The notes under the pieces are model-generated. The model was not told the DNA's origin. It searched no databases and saw only the letters and a list, made by a program, of their open reading frames with translations. Source: Hellea sp. (lineage in GTDB: Bacteria; Pseudomonadota; Alphaproteobacteria; Caulobacterales; Maricaulaceae). From it: a stretch of DNA of 34,788 nucleotides. Where the stretch lies: the NCBI GenBank assembly GCA_020629875.1, contig JAHDCL010000004.1, forward strand, positions 30,402 through 65,189, read 5' to 3'. Every line of letters starts with the position of its first letter. Within the stretch, counting starts at the first letter, position 1. Below are positions 19,091 to 28,106 of the stretch, piece by piece. Position numbers and translations under genes: made by a program.

Positions 19091-19955
19091 CTTCAAACAG
19101 GTTTTCGTGCTCGGTCTGTAGAAGGACCGAAAGAATTTGGGCGAGCGTTTTGCGCATGTCCTTGCGGGCTACAACGCGATCAATCATGCCTTTTTCCTCG
19201 AGAAATTCTGCACGCTGGAACCCTTCGGGGAGTTTCTCACGAATAGTTTCTTCGATCACGCGGGGGCCGGCAAAACAGATAAGGGCTCCGGGTTCGGCGA
19301 GCTGAATATCCCCCAGCATAGCATAGCTTGCCGTGACGCCGCCTGTGGTCGGATCGCAAAGGACAACAATATAAGGCAAGCCGGCTTCGCGTAGCTCTTG
19401 CACGGCAATTGTGGTGCGAGGCATTTGCATGAGGCTCAATGCCCCTTCTTGCATCCGGGCACCGCCTGCAGCTGTGAAGACGACCAAAGGTAGCTTATGT
19501 TCCGTGGCATATTTTGCAGCCTGTATAAGGCCTTCACCCGCAGCCATGCCGAGCGAGCCGCCCATAAAGGCAAAATTCTGAACAAGGACGACGGTCTCAA
19601 TGCCATGAATTTTTCCAACGCCAATGCTCATCGCATCTTGGTCGCCAGTTTTGGCACGCGCCTTCTTTAATCGGTCCGTATATTTCTGATCGTCTTTAAA
19701 CTTTAGCGGATCCTTGGCAACTTCAGGGATGTCCACCTCTTTATATTCCGCATTATCAAAGGTGTACTCCATACGCATTTCGGGCCCAATGCGCAGATGA
19801 TGACCAGCCGGCGTCACGTGCAACAAACCTGGGAGATCGGCTGCAAATACCATCTCATTTGACTTAGGGCATTTCATCCAAAGGTTATCTGGAGTGTCCT
19901 TCTTTGAGAAGATGTCTTTGACGCCTGGAGGCGTGAGTTTTGATAGCCAATTCAT
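19083..19955 (-). CDS. accD: Acetyl-CoA carboxylase carboxyltransferase subunit beta
   Basis: A 290-aa subunit of the carboxyltransferase that makes malonyl-CoA for fatty acid synthesis. The crotonase-fold core is clear: GSLGMAAGEGLIQAA, FTAAGGARMQEG, DPTTGGVTASYAMLGDI and the FAGPRVIEETI segment. The N-terminal zinc ribbon of E. coli AccD (two CxxC pairs) is degenerate: only Cys29 remains, the other three positions reading Ser32, Thr48 and Gly51. I recall similar cysteine loss in other alphaproteobacterial AccD proteins. The ATG at 19955 has only a weak ribosome site. The gap to ccmI upstream is 45 bp, so read-through from the ccm genes is possible. Confidence 0.96.
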   Translation of the reverse strand: MNWLSKLTPPGVKDIFSKKDTPDNLWMKCPKSNEMVFAADLPGLLHVTPAGHHLRIGPEMRMEYTFDNAEYKEVDIPEVAKDPLKFKDDQKYTDRLKKARAKTGDQDAMSIGVGKIHGIETVVLVQNFAFMGGSLGMAAGEGLIQAAKYATEHKLPLVVFTAAGGARMQEGALSLMQMPRTTIAVQELREAGLPYIVVLCDPTTGGVTASYAMLGDIQLAEPGALICFAGPRVIEETIREKLPEGFQRAEFLEEKGMIDRVVARKDMRKTLAQILSVLLQTEHENLFEDA

Positions 19956-20000
19956 GGGCGAGCTTTTGCCCTAACTCGCAGTGCGGGGCAATAGTAAAGG

Positions 20001-20462
20001 CTAGTTTGCAGCAGCCAGAATACGCGCAAGCGCCTCAGGGTCATCCCCAAATATTTCCTCTACGCGCGCAGTGTCAGCGGCTAATTTATCCGTCTGCCCT
20101 AAAACCGTACGGGCGCGCAGAAGGCGTGTCCAGCCTTGTTCATCATTGGGCTCGTCCTCAAGGCGTGCGGCTAATCCTTCAACCATGGCTAAAATCATTT
20201 CCGCGCGCTGTTCTGGGCTCATTGCTTGGGCGGCTTGCACTTGCTCAGGGCTTGGTCCCGGCGGGGCTTGATAAGGTTGCAAGGCACCCTCTTTGAGCAG
20301 GTCTGCCCTGCCAATCAATGCATAGGTGCCCAGAGAGAGAGCGAGGAAAGCCGCAAAGAACAGGCTGATAAAATTTTTGGAGTATTCTCCACCTTTGAGA
20401 AGAGGGGCGATTAACATTAAGATTAATAGGATGGTGAGGATTGCGAGGAGAGGCCAAATCAT
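20001..20462 (-). CDS. ccmI: Short CcmI-like cytochrome c biogenesis protein
   Basis: A 153-aa protein with two N-terminal membrane helices (about 4-22 and 31-50) and a short helical tail rich in Ala, Glu and Arg. CcmI presents apocytochrome c to the haem ligation complex. The two-helix start followed by PSPEQVQAAQAMSPEQRAEMI matches the CcmI N-terminal region, and the tail (DEQGWTRLLRARTVLGQTDKLAADTARV) resembles one TPR-like unit. Full CcmI proteins are much longer, with several repeats, so this is a reduced form. It overlaps ccmH by ATGA. Confidence 0.8.
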   Translation of the reverse strand: MIWPLLAILTILLILMLIAPLLKGGEYSKNFISLFFAAFLALSLGTYALIGRADLLKEGALQPYQAPPGPSPEQVQAAQAMSPEQRAEMILAMVEGLAARLEDEPNDEQGWTRLLRARTVLGQTDKLAADTARVEEIFGDDPEALARILAAAN

Positions 20463-20842
20463 GATTCCGCCCCAGCTTTGCGTGCGACTTTAAAAAACCA
20501 GCCAAATGCGCACAGCAACAGAAGAAAAGGTAAGAACCAGAGCGCATAAGTATTTGTTTGAACAGGCGGCTTTAGCAGCACGTAATCACCATAACGTTGC
20601 TGCATATAATCTATGACTTCAGCGTTACTATCGCCTTCTTTTAAGCGTTTTCGGACCAGCTTGCGCATATCTGAGGCAAGAGGTGCATCAGATTCATCAA
20701 TAGACTGGTTTTGGCAAACGACGCAGCGTAGGGACCGACCGACCTCTTTGGCGCGGGCTTCTACTTCAGCGTCGGTGATTTGCGCGAAACTTGTAAAGCT
20801 TGTCGCAATTATTAAAACGATTGAGAAGAACCAGCGCATCAT
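20459..20842 (-). CDS. ccmH: CcmH (CycL), apocytochrome c thiol reductase
   Basis: A 127-aa protein with an N-terminal signal or anchor helix (about 4-20), the redox motif RCVVCQNQS (Cys40 and Cys43) and a C-terminal membrane helix (ALWFLPFLLLLCAFGWFF). CcmH reduces the CxxCH haem-binding site of apocytochromes in the periplasm. The start at 20842 overlaps the ccmG stop by ATGA; a second ATG at 20839 and a longer frame to 20887 are less likely. Confidence 0.95.
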   Translation of the reverse strand: MMRWFFSIVLIIATSFTSFAQITDAEVEARAKEVGRSLRCVVCQNQSIDESDAPLASDMRKLVRKRLKEGDSNAEVIDYMQQRYGDYVLLKPPVQTNTYALWFLPFLLLLCAFGWFFKVARKAGAES

Positions 20843-21363
20843 TCTTCCTCCAAAGCCTTTATGATGGGAAGCAATGTCTCCCGCCAAATTTGAGGCGTAA
20901 TCACTCCGACATGTTTATACCTGATTTGCCCGGATTTGTCAGTGATGAAACTTTCTGGTGCGCCAGTGACGCCCAGCGTGATGGCAAGCACACTCTCATC
21001 ATCAAAAATAATTGTCTTGTAAGGATTTCCACGTTTGGCAAGCCATCTTTTAGCTTTTGAGCGTTCGTCGCGCCAATCCATTCCAATCAAATGCACCTGC
21101 TCGCCCTTGGCAATATCCATTAAGACGGGATGCTCAACATTGCAGGCTACGCACCAGGATCCAAAGACATTGATGAGGGAGACTTGGCCTTTGACAGTCT
21201 CTTCGGTGATTATCTGTGTCTCGTCATACAGCTCGGTTAGCGAGAATGCTGGAAAAGGCTGATTTATAAGCTCTGAGGATATTTGTCTGGGGTCTTTGGT
21301 GAGGCCTATAGCAAATGCGAGTCCAATGAGAATGAAAAGACCAAGGGGAAGGAGCGCACGCAT
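20839..21363 (-). CDS. ccmG: CcmG/DsbE periplasmic thiol-disulfide oxidoreductase
   Basis: A 174-aa membrane-anchored thioredoxin-fold protein. An N-terminal helix (about 3-21) precedes FPAFSLTEL and the active site GSWCVAC (Cys71 and Cys74). A later GAPESFIT segment carries the conserved cis-proline. It feeds electrons to CcmH or apocytochrome c. It shares one base (TAATG) with the ccmF stop. Confidence 0.95.
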   Translation of the reverse strand: MRALLPLGLFILIGLAFAIGLTKDPRQISSELINQPFPAFSLTELYDETQIITEETVKGQVSLINVFGSWCVACNVEHPVLMDIAKGEQVHLIGMDWRDERSKAKRWLAKRGNPYKTIIFDDESVLAITLGVTGAPESFITDKSGQIRYKHVGVITPQIWRETLLPIIKALEEE

Positions 21364-23417
21364 TATGCTGTCTCTTTTGTATATCTAAGCCGTCTGTCAA
21401 AGAGAGAAATAAATCCTGCGAGCGACATCAAGAGGGCCCCCAACCAAATCCAGGTGACATAGGGGTGATAATTCGCCCGAACTATCCAGCCATCCTGCAC
21501 ATTGCCCTCACTGATCGCAGCAAAAACGGTTGGGCCCATTGTGAAGTGAAATCCGGCTTCGCTTGTGACCATATTCCGGACAGGATAGAAGCGCTGTTCA
21601 GTAGAGAGAGTCTTAATTGCGCGGCCGTTTTTGCTGACATCGACTTTCGCGCCCAGAAATTGGTAATTCTCTCGCGCCCCGGGAGCAACATCGACTAATG
21701 TGTAATCATATCCCGAAACTTGTAATTTTTCACCAATTTTTAGGCGCCCAATATCATCATCAGCCCAGACGGACATAATGACCGCGCCAGCCGTGAATAT
21801 AGCGACGCCCAGATGAGCCAGCACAAACCCATAAGTTCCAGCAGGCTGGCTGCGTAAGTTTTTAAAATTTTGGGTTTTACGGGCAAAAGCTATGAGTGTG
21901 CCGATTGCTAGATAGGCCGCCAGGGCCAGACCTATTCCGCCTAATACAGATTTCCCAAAGATGGCAGCGGCCGCTGTTATTATTCCCCCGAGGGGAAGAG
22001 CGAACAACGCCAGTGTCTTAAGTTTTTGCAGACTATCTTTTTTCCATTTTAGAAGTGGTGCTGCGGCCATGAAAATAAGAAGGAGGGACATGATGGGGGC
22101 AAATGTCAGGTCGAAATAGGGCTTACCTACGCTGATTTTATCGCCCGTCATGGCGTCCATGAAAAGCGGGTAGAACGTTCCAATGAAGACCGTGGCGCAA
22201 GCGGTCGCGAGAAGGAGGTTGTTTAAAATCAGGCCCCCTTCACGTGAAACGGGCTCGAAGCCCCCAGGGCCTTTCAGCGTCTTTGCGCGCAGGGCATAGA
22301 GCGTGAGTGCGCTCCCTGTCGAGATCATGAGTAATATGAGGATAAAAACCCCTCGAGCCGGGTCCGTTGCGAAGGAATGGACAGAGACGAGTACGCCGGA
22401 ACGGACAACAAATGTTCCGATAAGGCTAAGTGAAAAGGCGCAAATTCCCAATAGCACAGTCCAATTGGCGAGTTTGTGACGCGTTCCTAGAACCATGATA
22501 GAGTGGAGGAGGGCAGTTCCCGCAAGCCACGGCATGAAGCTGACATTTTCTACAGGGTCCCACATCCACCAGCCGCCCCAGCCCAGTTCATAATAGGCCC
22601 AAAGGGAGCCGAGCATAATGCCTAAGGTGAGGAAGCTCCAAGCTGCGAGAACCCAAGGGCGCAGCCATTGCGCCCAAATAGCGTCGACCTTCCCCTCAAT
22701 AAGAGCCGCGATAGAAAAAGAGAACGCTACTGAGAAGCCGACATAGCCCATATAGAGCATAGGCGGGTGGATCGCGAGGCCGGGGTCTTGCAGGAGGGGG
22801 TTGAGGCCTAGCCCATCTGAAGGGACGGGATTGAGCCGTTCAAAGGGATTGGATGTGAAAAGGATAAAGGCCAAAAACCCGAAAGCGAGCAGGCCTTGAA
22901 TTCCAATAGCCCGCGCTTTTAATGTTGGAGGTAAGTGTTTTCCAAAAACGGGAATAAGCGCGCCGTAAAGAGAGAGCATGAGAGTCCAAAGCAAAATAGA
23001 GCCCTCATGATTTCCCCAAACCCCCGAAATTTTATACAGAAAAGGTTTCATGGAATGGGAGTGAGAGGCGGCAAGTTTGACACTGAAGTCTGAGGCAATG
23101 AAGGTTGCGGTTAAGGCCGCAAAAGAGAGCGCTAACAAACAAAATTGTAGCTTGGCTGCGCGCTCCACAAACGAAACGGCTTGGGCATTTGAGACATATC
23201 GCTGCATAGATTTTTGAATGAATCGGAAACCGACTTGAAGGGCGATAAAAATCAAAGCGCCATATTTGTACACGCCGCGTAGACGAGCATTTTTCATTGC
23301 TTCGCTAAAACTCTGCACGTCTTTATCTGTTGCGATAGCGATGGCCGGGAAAAGCCCCTGCGCGAGCGCTGTAAACAGCGCCAATATCAGCAGATAATGT
23401 CCAAGCTCGGCAATCAT
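21363..23417 (-). CDS. ccmF: CcmF haem lyase subunit
   Basis: A 684-aa multi-spanning membrane protein, the core of the cytochrome c haem ligase. The haem-handling WWD signature reads WGGWWMWDPVENVSFMPWL (about residues 281-299), and GNHEGSILLW precedes it. More than ten hydrophobic segments are visible. It is the first gene of the minus-strand ccmFGHI run. ccmE, the haem chaperone often encoded directly upstream, is absent from the window, as are ccmABCD. Confidence 0.97.
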   Translation of the reverse strand: MIAELGHYLLILALFTALAQGLFPAIAIATDKDVQSFSEAMKNARLRGVYKYGALIFIALQVGFRFIQKSMQRYVSNAQAVSFVERAAKLQFCLLALSFAALTATFIASDFSVKLAASHSHSMKPFLYKISGVWGNHEGSILLWTLMLSLYGALIPVFGKHLPPTLKARAIGIQGLLAFGFLAFILFTSNPFERLNPVPSDGLGLNPLLQDPGLAIHPPMLYMGYVGFSVAFSFSIAALIEGKVDAIWAQWLRPWVLAAWSFLTLGIMLGSLWAYYELGWGGWWMWDPVENVSFMPWLAGTALLHSIMVLGTRHKLANWTVLLGICAFSLSLIGTFVVRSGVLVSVHSFATDPARGVFILILLMISTGSALTLYALRAKTLKGPGGFEPVSREGGLILNNLLLATACATVFIGTFYPLFMDAMTGDKISVGKPYFDLTFAPIMSLLLIFMAAAPLLKWKKDSLQKLKTLALFALPLGGIITAAAAIFGKSVLGGIGLALAAYLAIGTLIAFARKTQNFKNLRSQPAGTYGFVLAHLGVAIFTAGAVIMSVWADDDIGRLKIGEKLQVSGYDYTLVDVAPGARENYQFLGAKVDVSKNGRAIKTLSTEQRFYPVRNMVTSEAGFHFTMGPTVFAAISEGNVQDGWIVRANYHPYVTWIWLGALLMSLAGFISLFDRRLRYTKETA

Positions 23418-23503
23418 AGCGATGCAATAGCGTTGATTACAGAGGGGGGCAATCGCCCTCGTGTCGCACTTGCTACTATGGCGTTATTCTCTAAAAGAGC
23501 TTC

Positions 23504-24388
23504 ATGGACACTTCTTCTCGCAAAGGTATTATTTTGGCTGGCGGCACGGGGACGCGCCTTCACCCATCTACAATTGCGACGTCTAAGCAACTTATGCCGG
23601 TCTATGATAAGCCAATGATTTATTACCCGCTTTGTGTGTTGATGGAGGCGGGTATTCGGGAAATTCTGATTATCACCACGCCGCATGATCAGGCGGCTTT
23701 TAAAACATTGCTGCAAGATGGATCTCAGTGGGGGTTAGCACTGACCTATGCGATTCAGGATGCCCCGCGCGGAATTGCCGAAGCTCTCATCATTGCCGAA
23801 GAGTTTTTGCAGGGCGGACCTAGCGTCTTGGTTTTAGGGGATAATCTCTTTTTTGGTGAAACATTTTCGAAGGGCCTCGAAGCGGCGATGTCGCGAAGCG
23901 ATGGAGCAAGTGTTTTCGGTTATCGCGTTAATGATCCGCAGCGCTATGGCGTCGTGGAATTTGACGAGGGTGGTAAGGTTTTATCCATCGAAGAAAAACC
24001 TGATACGCCTAAGTCAAATTACGCGGTAACAGGGCTATATTTTTACGACAGCCATGCCCCGGAATATGCCAAGAGCATTAAACCTTCCGACCGGCAGGAA
24101 GTGGAAATAACAGCGCTCAATCAAATTTACCTATCGAAAGGCGCATTACATGTTGAATTGTTGGGCGGTGGCACGACTTGGCTGGATACAGGAACGCATA
24201 AATCCCTCTTCGAAGCTGCGCAATTCGTCAACGTATTACAGTCTCGCCAAGGCGTAAGAATATGCTGTCCGGAAGTATTGGCTTACCGTAAGGCTTGGAT
24301 TAGCCGAGATGAGCTCATCGTCCATGCTCGCCGCTTAGAGAAAAGCGGTTATGGGAACTATTTGATGGATGTTGCGGGTTTGCTTTAG
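23504..24388 (+). CDS. rmlA: Glucose-1-phosphate thymidylyltransferase RmlA
   Basis: A 294-aa nucleotidyltransferase that makes dTDP-glucose, the first step towards dTDP-L-rhamnose. The signature GGTGTRLHPST (13-23), SKQLMPVYDKPMIYYPL, VLVLGDNLFFG and the EEKPDTPKSNYAVTGLYFYD segment are all typical, and the length matches. No rmlB, rmlC or rmlD is adjacent. The start codon is ATG with a modest AAGAG ahead. It is divergent from ccmF (86-bp gap), and its end overlaps the yggT-family gene by 4 bp. Confidence 0.95.
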   Translation: MDTSSRKGIILAGGTGTRLHPSTIATSKQLMPVYDKPMIYYPLCVLMEAGIREILIITTPHDQAAFKTLLQDGSQWGLALTYAIQDAPRGIAEALIIAEEFLQGGPSVLVLGDNLFFGETFSKGLEAAMSRSDGASVFGYRVNDPQRYGVVEFDEGGKVLSIEEKPDTPKSNYAVTGLYFYDSHAPEYAKSIKPSDRQEVEITALNQIYLSKGALHVELLGGGTTWLDTGTHKSLFEAAQFVNVLQSRQGVRICCPEVLAYRKAWISRDELIVHARRLEKSGYGNYLMDVAGLL

Positions 24389-24687
24389 CCTAGGCCGTTA
24401 TAAAGCATAGGCACGACATAGCCGCGAATCCAGCTTAGACCCAAAACGACAACTAAAAAGGCCATGTCCAAGCCACCAATTGGAGGAATGATTTTTCTAA
24501 TTGGGTCTAGGATAGGATCGCAGATACGACGAATAACACCATATATTTGCGCCATGGCCGGATTGCGGAGATTGACGATATTAAACGCAATCAGCCATGA
24601 AAAAATCATGTAAGCGACAAATATCCAAAATAGCAGCCCTAAAAGGGGGGCCAGCAAGTATACAATAAGCGATTGCATCAATGTCAT
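24385..24687 (-). CDS. YggT-family integral membrane protein
   Basis: A 100-aa protein with an N-terminal hydrophobic region (about 6-35), the middle segment YGVIRRICDPILDPIRKIIPPIGGLD and a second hydrophobic region (about 74-95). The CDPILDPIRKIIPPIGG stretch is the hallmark of the YggT family, an inner-membrane family linked in some bacteria to osmotic tolerance or cell division placement. GGAGAG lies 5 nt before the ATG. It converges on rmlA with overlapping ends. Confidence 0.92.
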   Translation of the reverse strand: MTLMQSLIVYLLAPLLGLLFWIFVAYMIFSWLIAFNIVNLRNPAMAQIYGVIRRICDPILDPIRKIIPPIGGLDMAFLVVVLGLSWIRGYVVPMLYNGLG

Positions 24688-24897
24688 AAGTCTCTCCGTT
24701 GGAAAGGCTATCTAGTCTCAAATGGTTAGCACTGCAATAACGCTTATGTCTGAAATAAGGCAAGTTTCCGTCAAAGCCTTGCCACAATGGCCCGTTATCC
24801 CAAGAGCATCACATAAATTGCAAAGGGTTGAGACATGCAGACAATGAGCCTAGTAAGAGACAAGACTTATTCACCAAGACGCGCTGGGGAGCGAACT
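24688..24897. other. 210-bp divergent intergenic region, yggT family and chvI
   Basis: The region should hold promoters for both directions. A plus-strand frame extends chvI back to an ATG at 24835, but the chvI ribosome site (GGGGAG, close before the ATG at 24898) argues for the shorter protein. I see no convincing hairpin or repeated operator. Confidence 0.4.
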
Positions 24898-25602
24898 ATG
24901 GCAAAAATCTATCTTGTCGATGACGATGAAAACATTTTGACGTCGGTCTCCATGTTCCTTGAGGCAGAGGGGTATGAAGTGCGTAAGTTTCATGATGGCG
25001 TGACGGCGCTTGAAGCATTGAAAAAAAGCCCGCCTGATCTTGCCGTTTTTGATGTAAAAATGCCACGTATGGATGGCTTAGAGCTGTTACGGCGCCTGCG
25101 CCAGACATCCAACCTGCCCGTTATTTTTCTAACCTCTAAGGATGATGAATTTGACGAGGCCATAGGATTTAACATGGGGGCAGACGATTATATCACCAAG
25201 CCTTTCTCACAGAGATTGCTGGGGGAACGTATTAAAGCGGTTCTGCGCCGCGCATCGCTAACGTCAATCGAGGTGCCAACCCCGCAAGAAGGTGATGATA
25301 AGGTTATACGTCGTGGCAAATTGCTGCTCGACCCAAACCGCCATGCTTGCTCTTGGAACGGAGAGCCCGTGCGATTAACCGTGACCGAGTTTCTGATTCT
25401 TGAGAGCTTGGCTAAGCGCCCGGGTTATGTGAAATCGCGCGACCAATTAATGGACGCGGCGTATGATGACCAAGTTTATGTAGATGACCGAACAATTGAC
25501 TCACATATTAAGCGTCTTCGTAAAAAGTTCCGCAAGACGGATAAGAGCTTCGATGGTATAGAGACCCTCTATGGCGTCGGATACAAATACAAAGAAGCCT
25601 AA
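24898..25602 (+). CDS. chvI: ChvI response regulator
   Basis: A 234-aa OmpR-type regulator. The receiver domain has the acidic pocket VDDDEN (7-12), phospho-acceptor Asp52 in [11 protein letters not shown], and the conserved FLTSK and KPF. A winged-helix DNA-binding domain follows, with [19 protein letters not shown] and [16 protein letters not shown]. Identity as ChvI rests on the following ChvG-type kinase and PTS genes, the usual alphaproteobacterial order. ChvGI senses acid or cell-envelope stress in the relatives studied. It overlaps chvG by 32 nt. Confidence 0.93.
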   Translation: MAKIYLVDDDENILTSVSMFLEAEGYEVRKFHDGVTALEALKKSPPDLAVFDVKMPRMDGLELLRRLRQTSNLPVIFLTSKDDEFDEAIGFNMGADDYITKPFSQRLLGERIKAVLRRASLTSIEVPTPQEGDDKVIRRGKLLLDPNRHACSWNGEPVRLTVTEFLILESLAKRPGYVKSRDQLMDAAYDDQVYVDDRTIDSHIKRLRKKFRKTDKSFDGIETLYGVGYKYKEA

Positions 25603-27337
25603 GTCGGGGGTGTCTAAGGCGTCATCCGGCCGGGTAAAGATACGGGATAGACGGGTGGGGCCTCGGCGGTCCCTCCTAACGTCACGCCTAACGCGGAACA
25701 TCTTTTTTTCAAATCTTATTGGATTGGTCATTTTGGTAGGCGGCTCTCTTGCGATGGGCCGTTTCGAGGCCGGATTAATCGACGCCAAGGTGGAGAACCT
25801 TCATTCTCTCGCCTCGACTATCACAACGGTGATGGGTGAGGATGCGACCGGTTATGGTTCGGCGGCACAGCTCGATGTTCAGAATGCCAGACAAGTCCTA
25901 AAGGGTGTAAATGTTCCGGATCGCTGGCGCGTCCGCCTGCATGACAGGGGCGGGCAACTGCTGCTCGACACAGAAACTTTGAATGACGAAATTTCGGTAA
26001 GTCAATTAGACCCGATTATTCCCGAAACACCAGAAACAGCTGCGCCAGAGGCCTTCCCAGAAGCCTTCAAAGAGAAAACGCTCAAATGGATAGGTGATAA
26101 AGCGCATAACCTGCCTTGGCGTAAACGTATGCGTGATACTCTTAGGCGGGACCTGAAAGGTGACATACGCACGGCGCTTGAGGGTGATGAAATGCTAGGC
26201 CAGCGTTATGACGATGAGGATAAGCTCATCGTAACCGTCAGCGTGCCTGTCAAACGTGTCCAACAGGTTTTAGGGGTGGTGACGGTTGAGAGTTCGGATG
26301 TGGATAGTATCATCAATGCTGAGCGGCGCGCATTAGCGCCGATTATTGGGCTAGCATTTCTCGCAACGCTATTATCATCCTTGGCGCTTACTTTATTCAT
26401 CACGCTTCCAATGCGAAAACTCGCGAGAGCAGCAGAACTAGTGACGAGGTCTAGTCGGAAGCGCGGGGCTATCCCTGATTTATCTGATCGGCGTGATGAA
26501 ATAGGAGATTTGTCATCAGTCATGCAGGAAATGACCCAGGGACTTTATGCGCGTATAGATGATATCGCAAACTTTGCCGCTGACGTGGCACATGAAATAA
26601 AAAACCCGCTGACATCGCTGCGCTCTGCTTCAGATACATTGCGGGTCGCCAAAACAGATGAGCAGCGAGAGAAGTTGATTTCAATTATCCAACAAGATGT
26701 CTCTCGCATGGACCGCCTGATTACCGACATTTCCAAAGCGTCCAAGGTGGATGCAAATCTCGCGCGTGATACGGCGCAGACCTTGGACGTAAAAGACATT
26801 GTCGAAAATATTACTGAATTTTATGCACAGACCAGTAGCGGAGATGGCCCGCAATTACGAAATGTGACCGAACTGCAAGGCGATGATCCGGTGTTCATAC
26901 GTGCCTTTGAAACGCCCTTTGCTCAGGTGCTTAGAAATCTCATTGATAATGCCCTGACCTTTTCCCCTGCAGATGGAGAAGTACGCATAAAGGCGGAATT
27001 ACGCTCTGCCGGTGAGAAGGAGCGGGTCGTTATCACAGTTGACGATGACGGGCCTGGAATTCCTGAAGAAAATCTAGAGACAGTATTTGAGCGATTTTAT
27101 ACTGAGCGGCCGAAAGGGGCCCAATTTGGCTCTCACTCTGGATTAGGCTTGGCGATATGCCGGCAAATAATAACGGCGCATAAGGGAAGCATACATGCTG
27201 AAAACCGCCAATCTGCGGCGAATGGCAATATCCAAGGTGCGCGCTTTATCGTTGATGTTCCGCGCCAAACACGTGGAGGTGGACCGCAAATGTCTAAACG
27301 CAAACAAAAGAAAATTGAGGCGAAAAAGGCCGCATAA
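25571..27337 (+). CDS. chvG: ChvG (ExoS-like) sensor histidine kinase
   Basis: A 588-aa membrane kinase. A basic cytoplasmic leader is followed by membrane helix 1 (about 43-63), a periplasmic sensor region (about 64-254), helix 2 (about 255-280), HAMP, the H-box [18 protein letters not shown] with His341, and an ATPase domain with [16 protein letters not shown] and [11 protein letters not shown]. It should phosphorylate ChvI. The ATG at 25571 lies inside the chvI end. The C-terminus carries a short lysine-rich tail ([14 protein letters not shown]). Confidence 0.93.
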   Translation: MASDTNTKKPKSGVSKASSGRVKIRDRRVGPRRSLLTSRLTRNIFFSNLIGLVILVGGSLAMGRFEAGLIDAKVENLHSLASTITTVMGEDATGYGSAAQLDVQNARQVLKGVNVPDRWRVRLHDRGGQLLLDTETLNDEISVSQLDPIIPETPETAAPEAFPEAFKEKTLKWIGDKAHNLPWRKRMRDTLRRDLKGDIRTALEGDEMLGQRYDDEDKLIVTVSVPVKRVQQVLGVVTVESSDVDSIINAERRALAPIIGLAFLATLLSSLALTLFITLPMRKLARAAELVTRSSRKRGAIPDLSDRRDEIGDLSSVMQEMTQGLYARIDDIANFAADVAHEIKNPLTSLRSASDTLRVAKTDEQREKLISIIQQDVSRMDRLITDISKASKVDANLARDTAQTLDVKDIVENITEFYAQTSSGDGPQLRNVTELQGDDPVFIRAFETPFAQVLRNLIDNALTFSPADGEVRIKAELRSAGEKERVVITVDDDGPGIPEENLETVFERFYTERPKGAQFGSHSGLGLAICRQIITAHKGSIHAENRQSAANGNIQGARFIVDVPRQTRGGGPQMSKRKQKKIEAKKAA

Positions 27338-27414
27338 AAGGCTAGCCAACCCCATAAAATATTGTTTAGATGCAGTTTCGGACAACGGGATCCGGTAGAA
27401 CTGAAGGTGCGTCC

Positions 27415-27819
27415 ATGATTGGACTCGTTATTGTGACACATGGTCAGCTCGCAATAGAGCTGCAGCGCGCGGCAGAACATGTCGTAGGCCCACAGGATAA
27501 TTTGGAAACTGTTTGCATCGGGCCTGATGACGATATGGAGCGTCGCCGCGACGATATTCGGGCGGCGGTAAAACGTGTAGATGCCAAGAACGGCGTTATA
27601 CTGTTAACGGATATGTTCGGCGGAACGCCATCAAACCTAGCCATTTCTATGTTGAGCGATGGTAAGGTAGAAGTGCTTGCTGGGGTGAACCTGCCTATGT
27701 TGATTAAGCTCGCGGAAGCTCGCCAAACGGCGTCGCTCGCCGATGCCGCCGAAAAAGCGAAAGATGCGGGACAGCGTTATATCGCTATCGCGTCAAAAAT
27801 TCTGGCAGGCGAAACTTGA
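27415..27819 (+). CDS. PTS EIIA component of mannose (ManX) type
   Basis: A 134-aa phosphocarrier. The active histidine is His9 in VIVTHGQLA, and LLTDMFGGTPSNLA is the family signature. In alphaproteobacteria such stand-alone EIIA proteins belong to a regulatory PTS with no sugar permease; no EIIB or EIIC gene is nearby. The ATG at 27415 follows GAAGGTG; a longer frame to 27370 is unlikely. It overlaps the HPr gene. The 77-bp gap from chvG is where hprK is found in many relatives. Confidence 0.93.
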   Translation: MIGLVIVTHGQLAIELQRAAEHVVGPQDNLETVCIGPDDDMERRRDDIRAAVKRVDAKNGVILLTDMFGGTPSNLAISMLSDGKVEVLAGVNLPMLIKLAEARQTASLADAAEKAKDAGQRYIAIASKILAGET

Positions 27820-28106
27820 GCGGCACAGCCACAGCCACAGTTAAACTTATAAATAAACGTGGTTTGCATGCACGCGCCTCGAATAAGTTTATGGAATGTG
27901 TGCTCCAATTTAACGCCGAAGTCTTGGTTCGAAGCCACAATGATGTTTGTGCGGAAACCGTTGTGGCTGACTCTGTCATGGAATTGTTGCTGTTGGGCTC
28001 AGCGTGCGGAGAGGATATTACGATTTCGGCCACAGGCGAAGATGCCCAGCCGGCGGTCTCAGCTTTAGTAGAACTTGTTGAAGCGCGCTTTGGAGAATCT
28101 GAATGA
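27816..28106 (+). CDS. ptsH: HPr phosphocarrier protein
   Basis: A 96-aa HPr-like protein. The phospho-acceptor is His18 in KRGLHARAS, and Ser53 in ADSVMELLLLG aligns with the regulatory serine that HPr kinase modifies. It would pass phosphate from EI to the EIIA encoded upstream. The start is TTG, in a TTGA overlap with the EIIA stop, and the end overlaps the next gene by ATGA, so translation is probably coupled throughout. Confidence 0.94.
   Translation: MSGTATATVKLINKRGLHARASNKFMECVLQFNAEVLVRSHNDVCAETVVADSVMELLLLGSACGEDITISATGEDAQPAVSALVELVEARFGESE

Noticed and set aside
24835-24897. 21-codon N-terminal extension of chvI
   Set aside because: ChvI-type regulators begin right before the receiver domain, and GGGGAG is well placed for the ATG at 24898.
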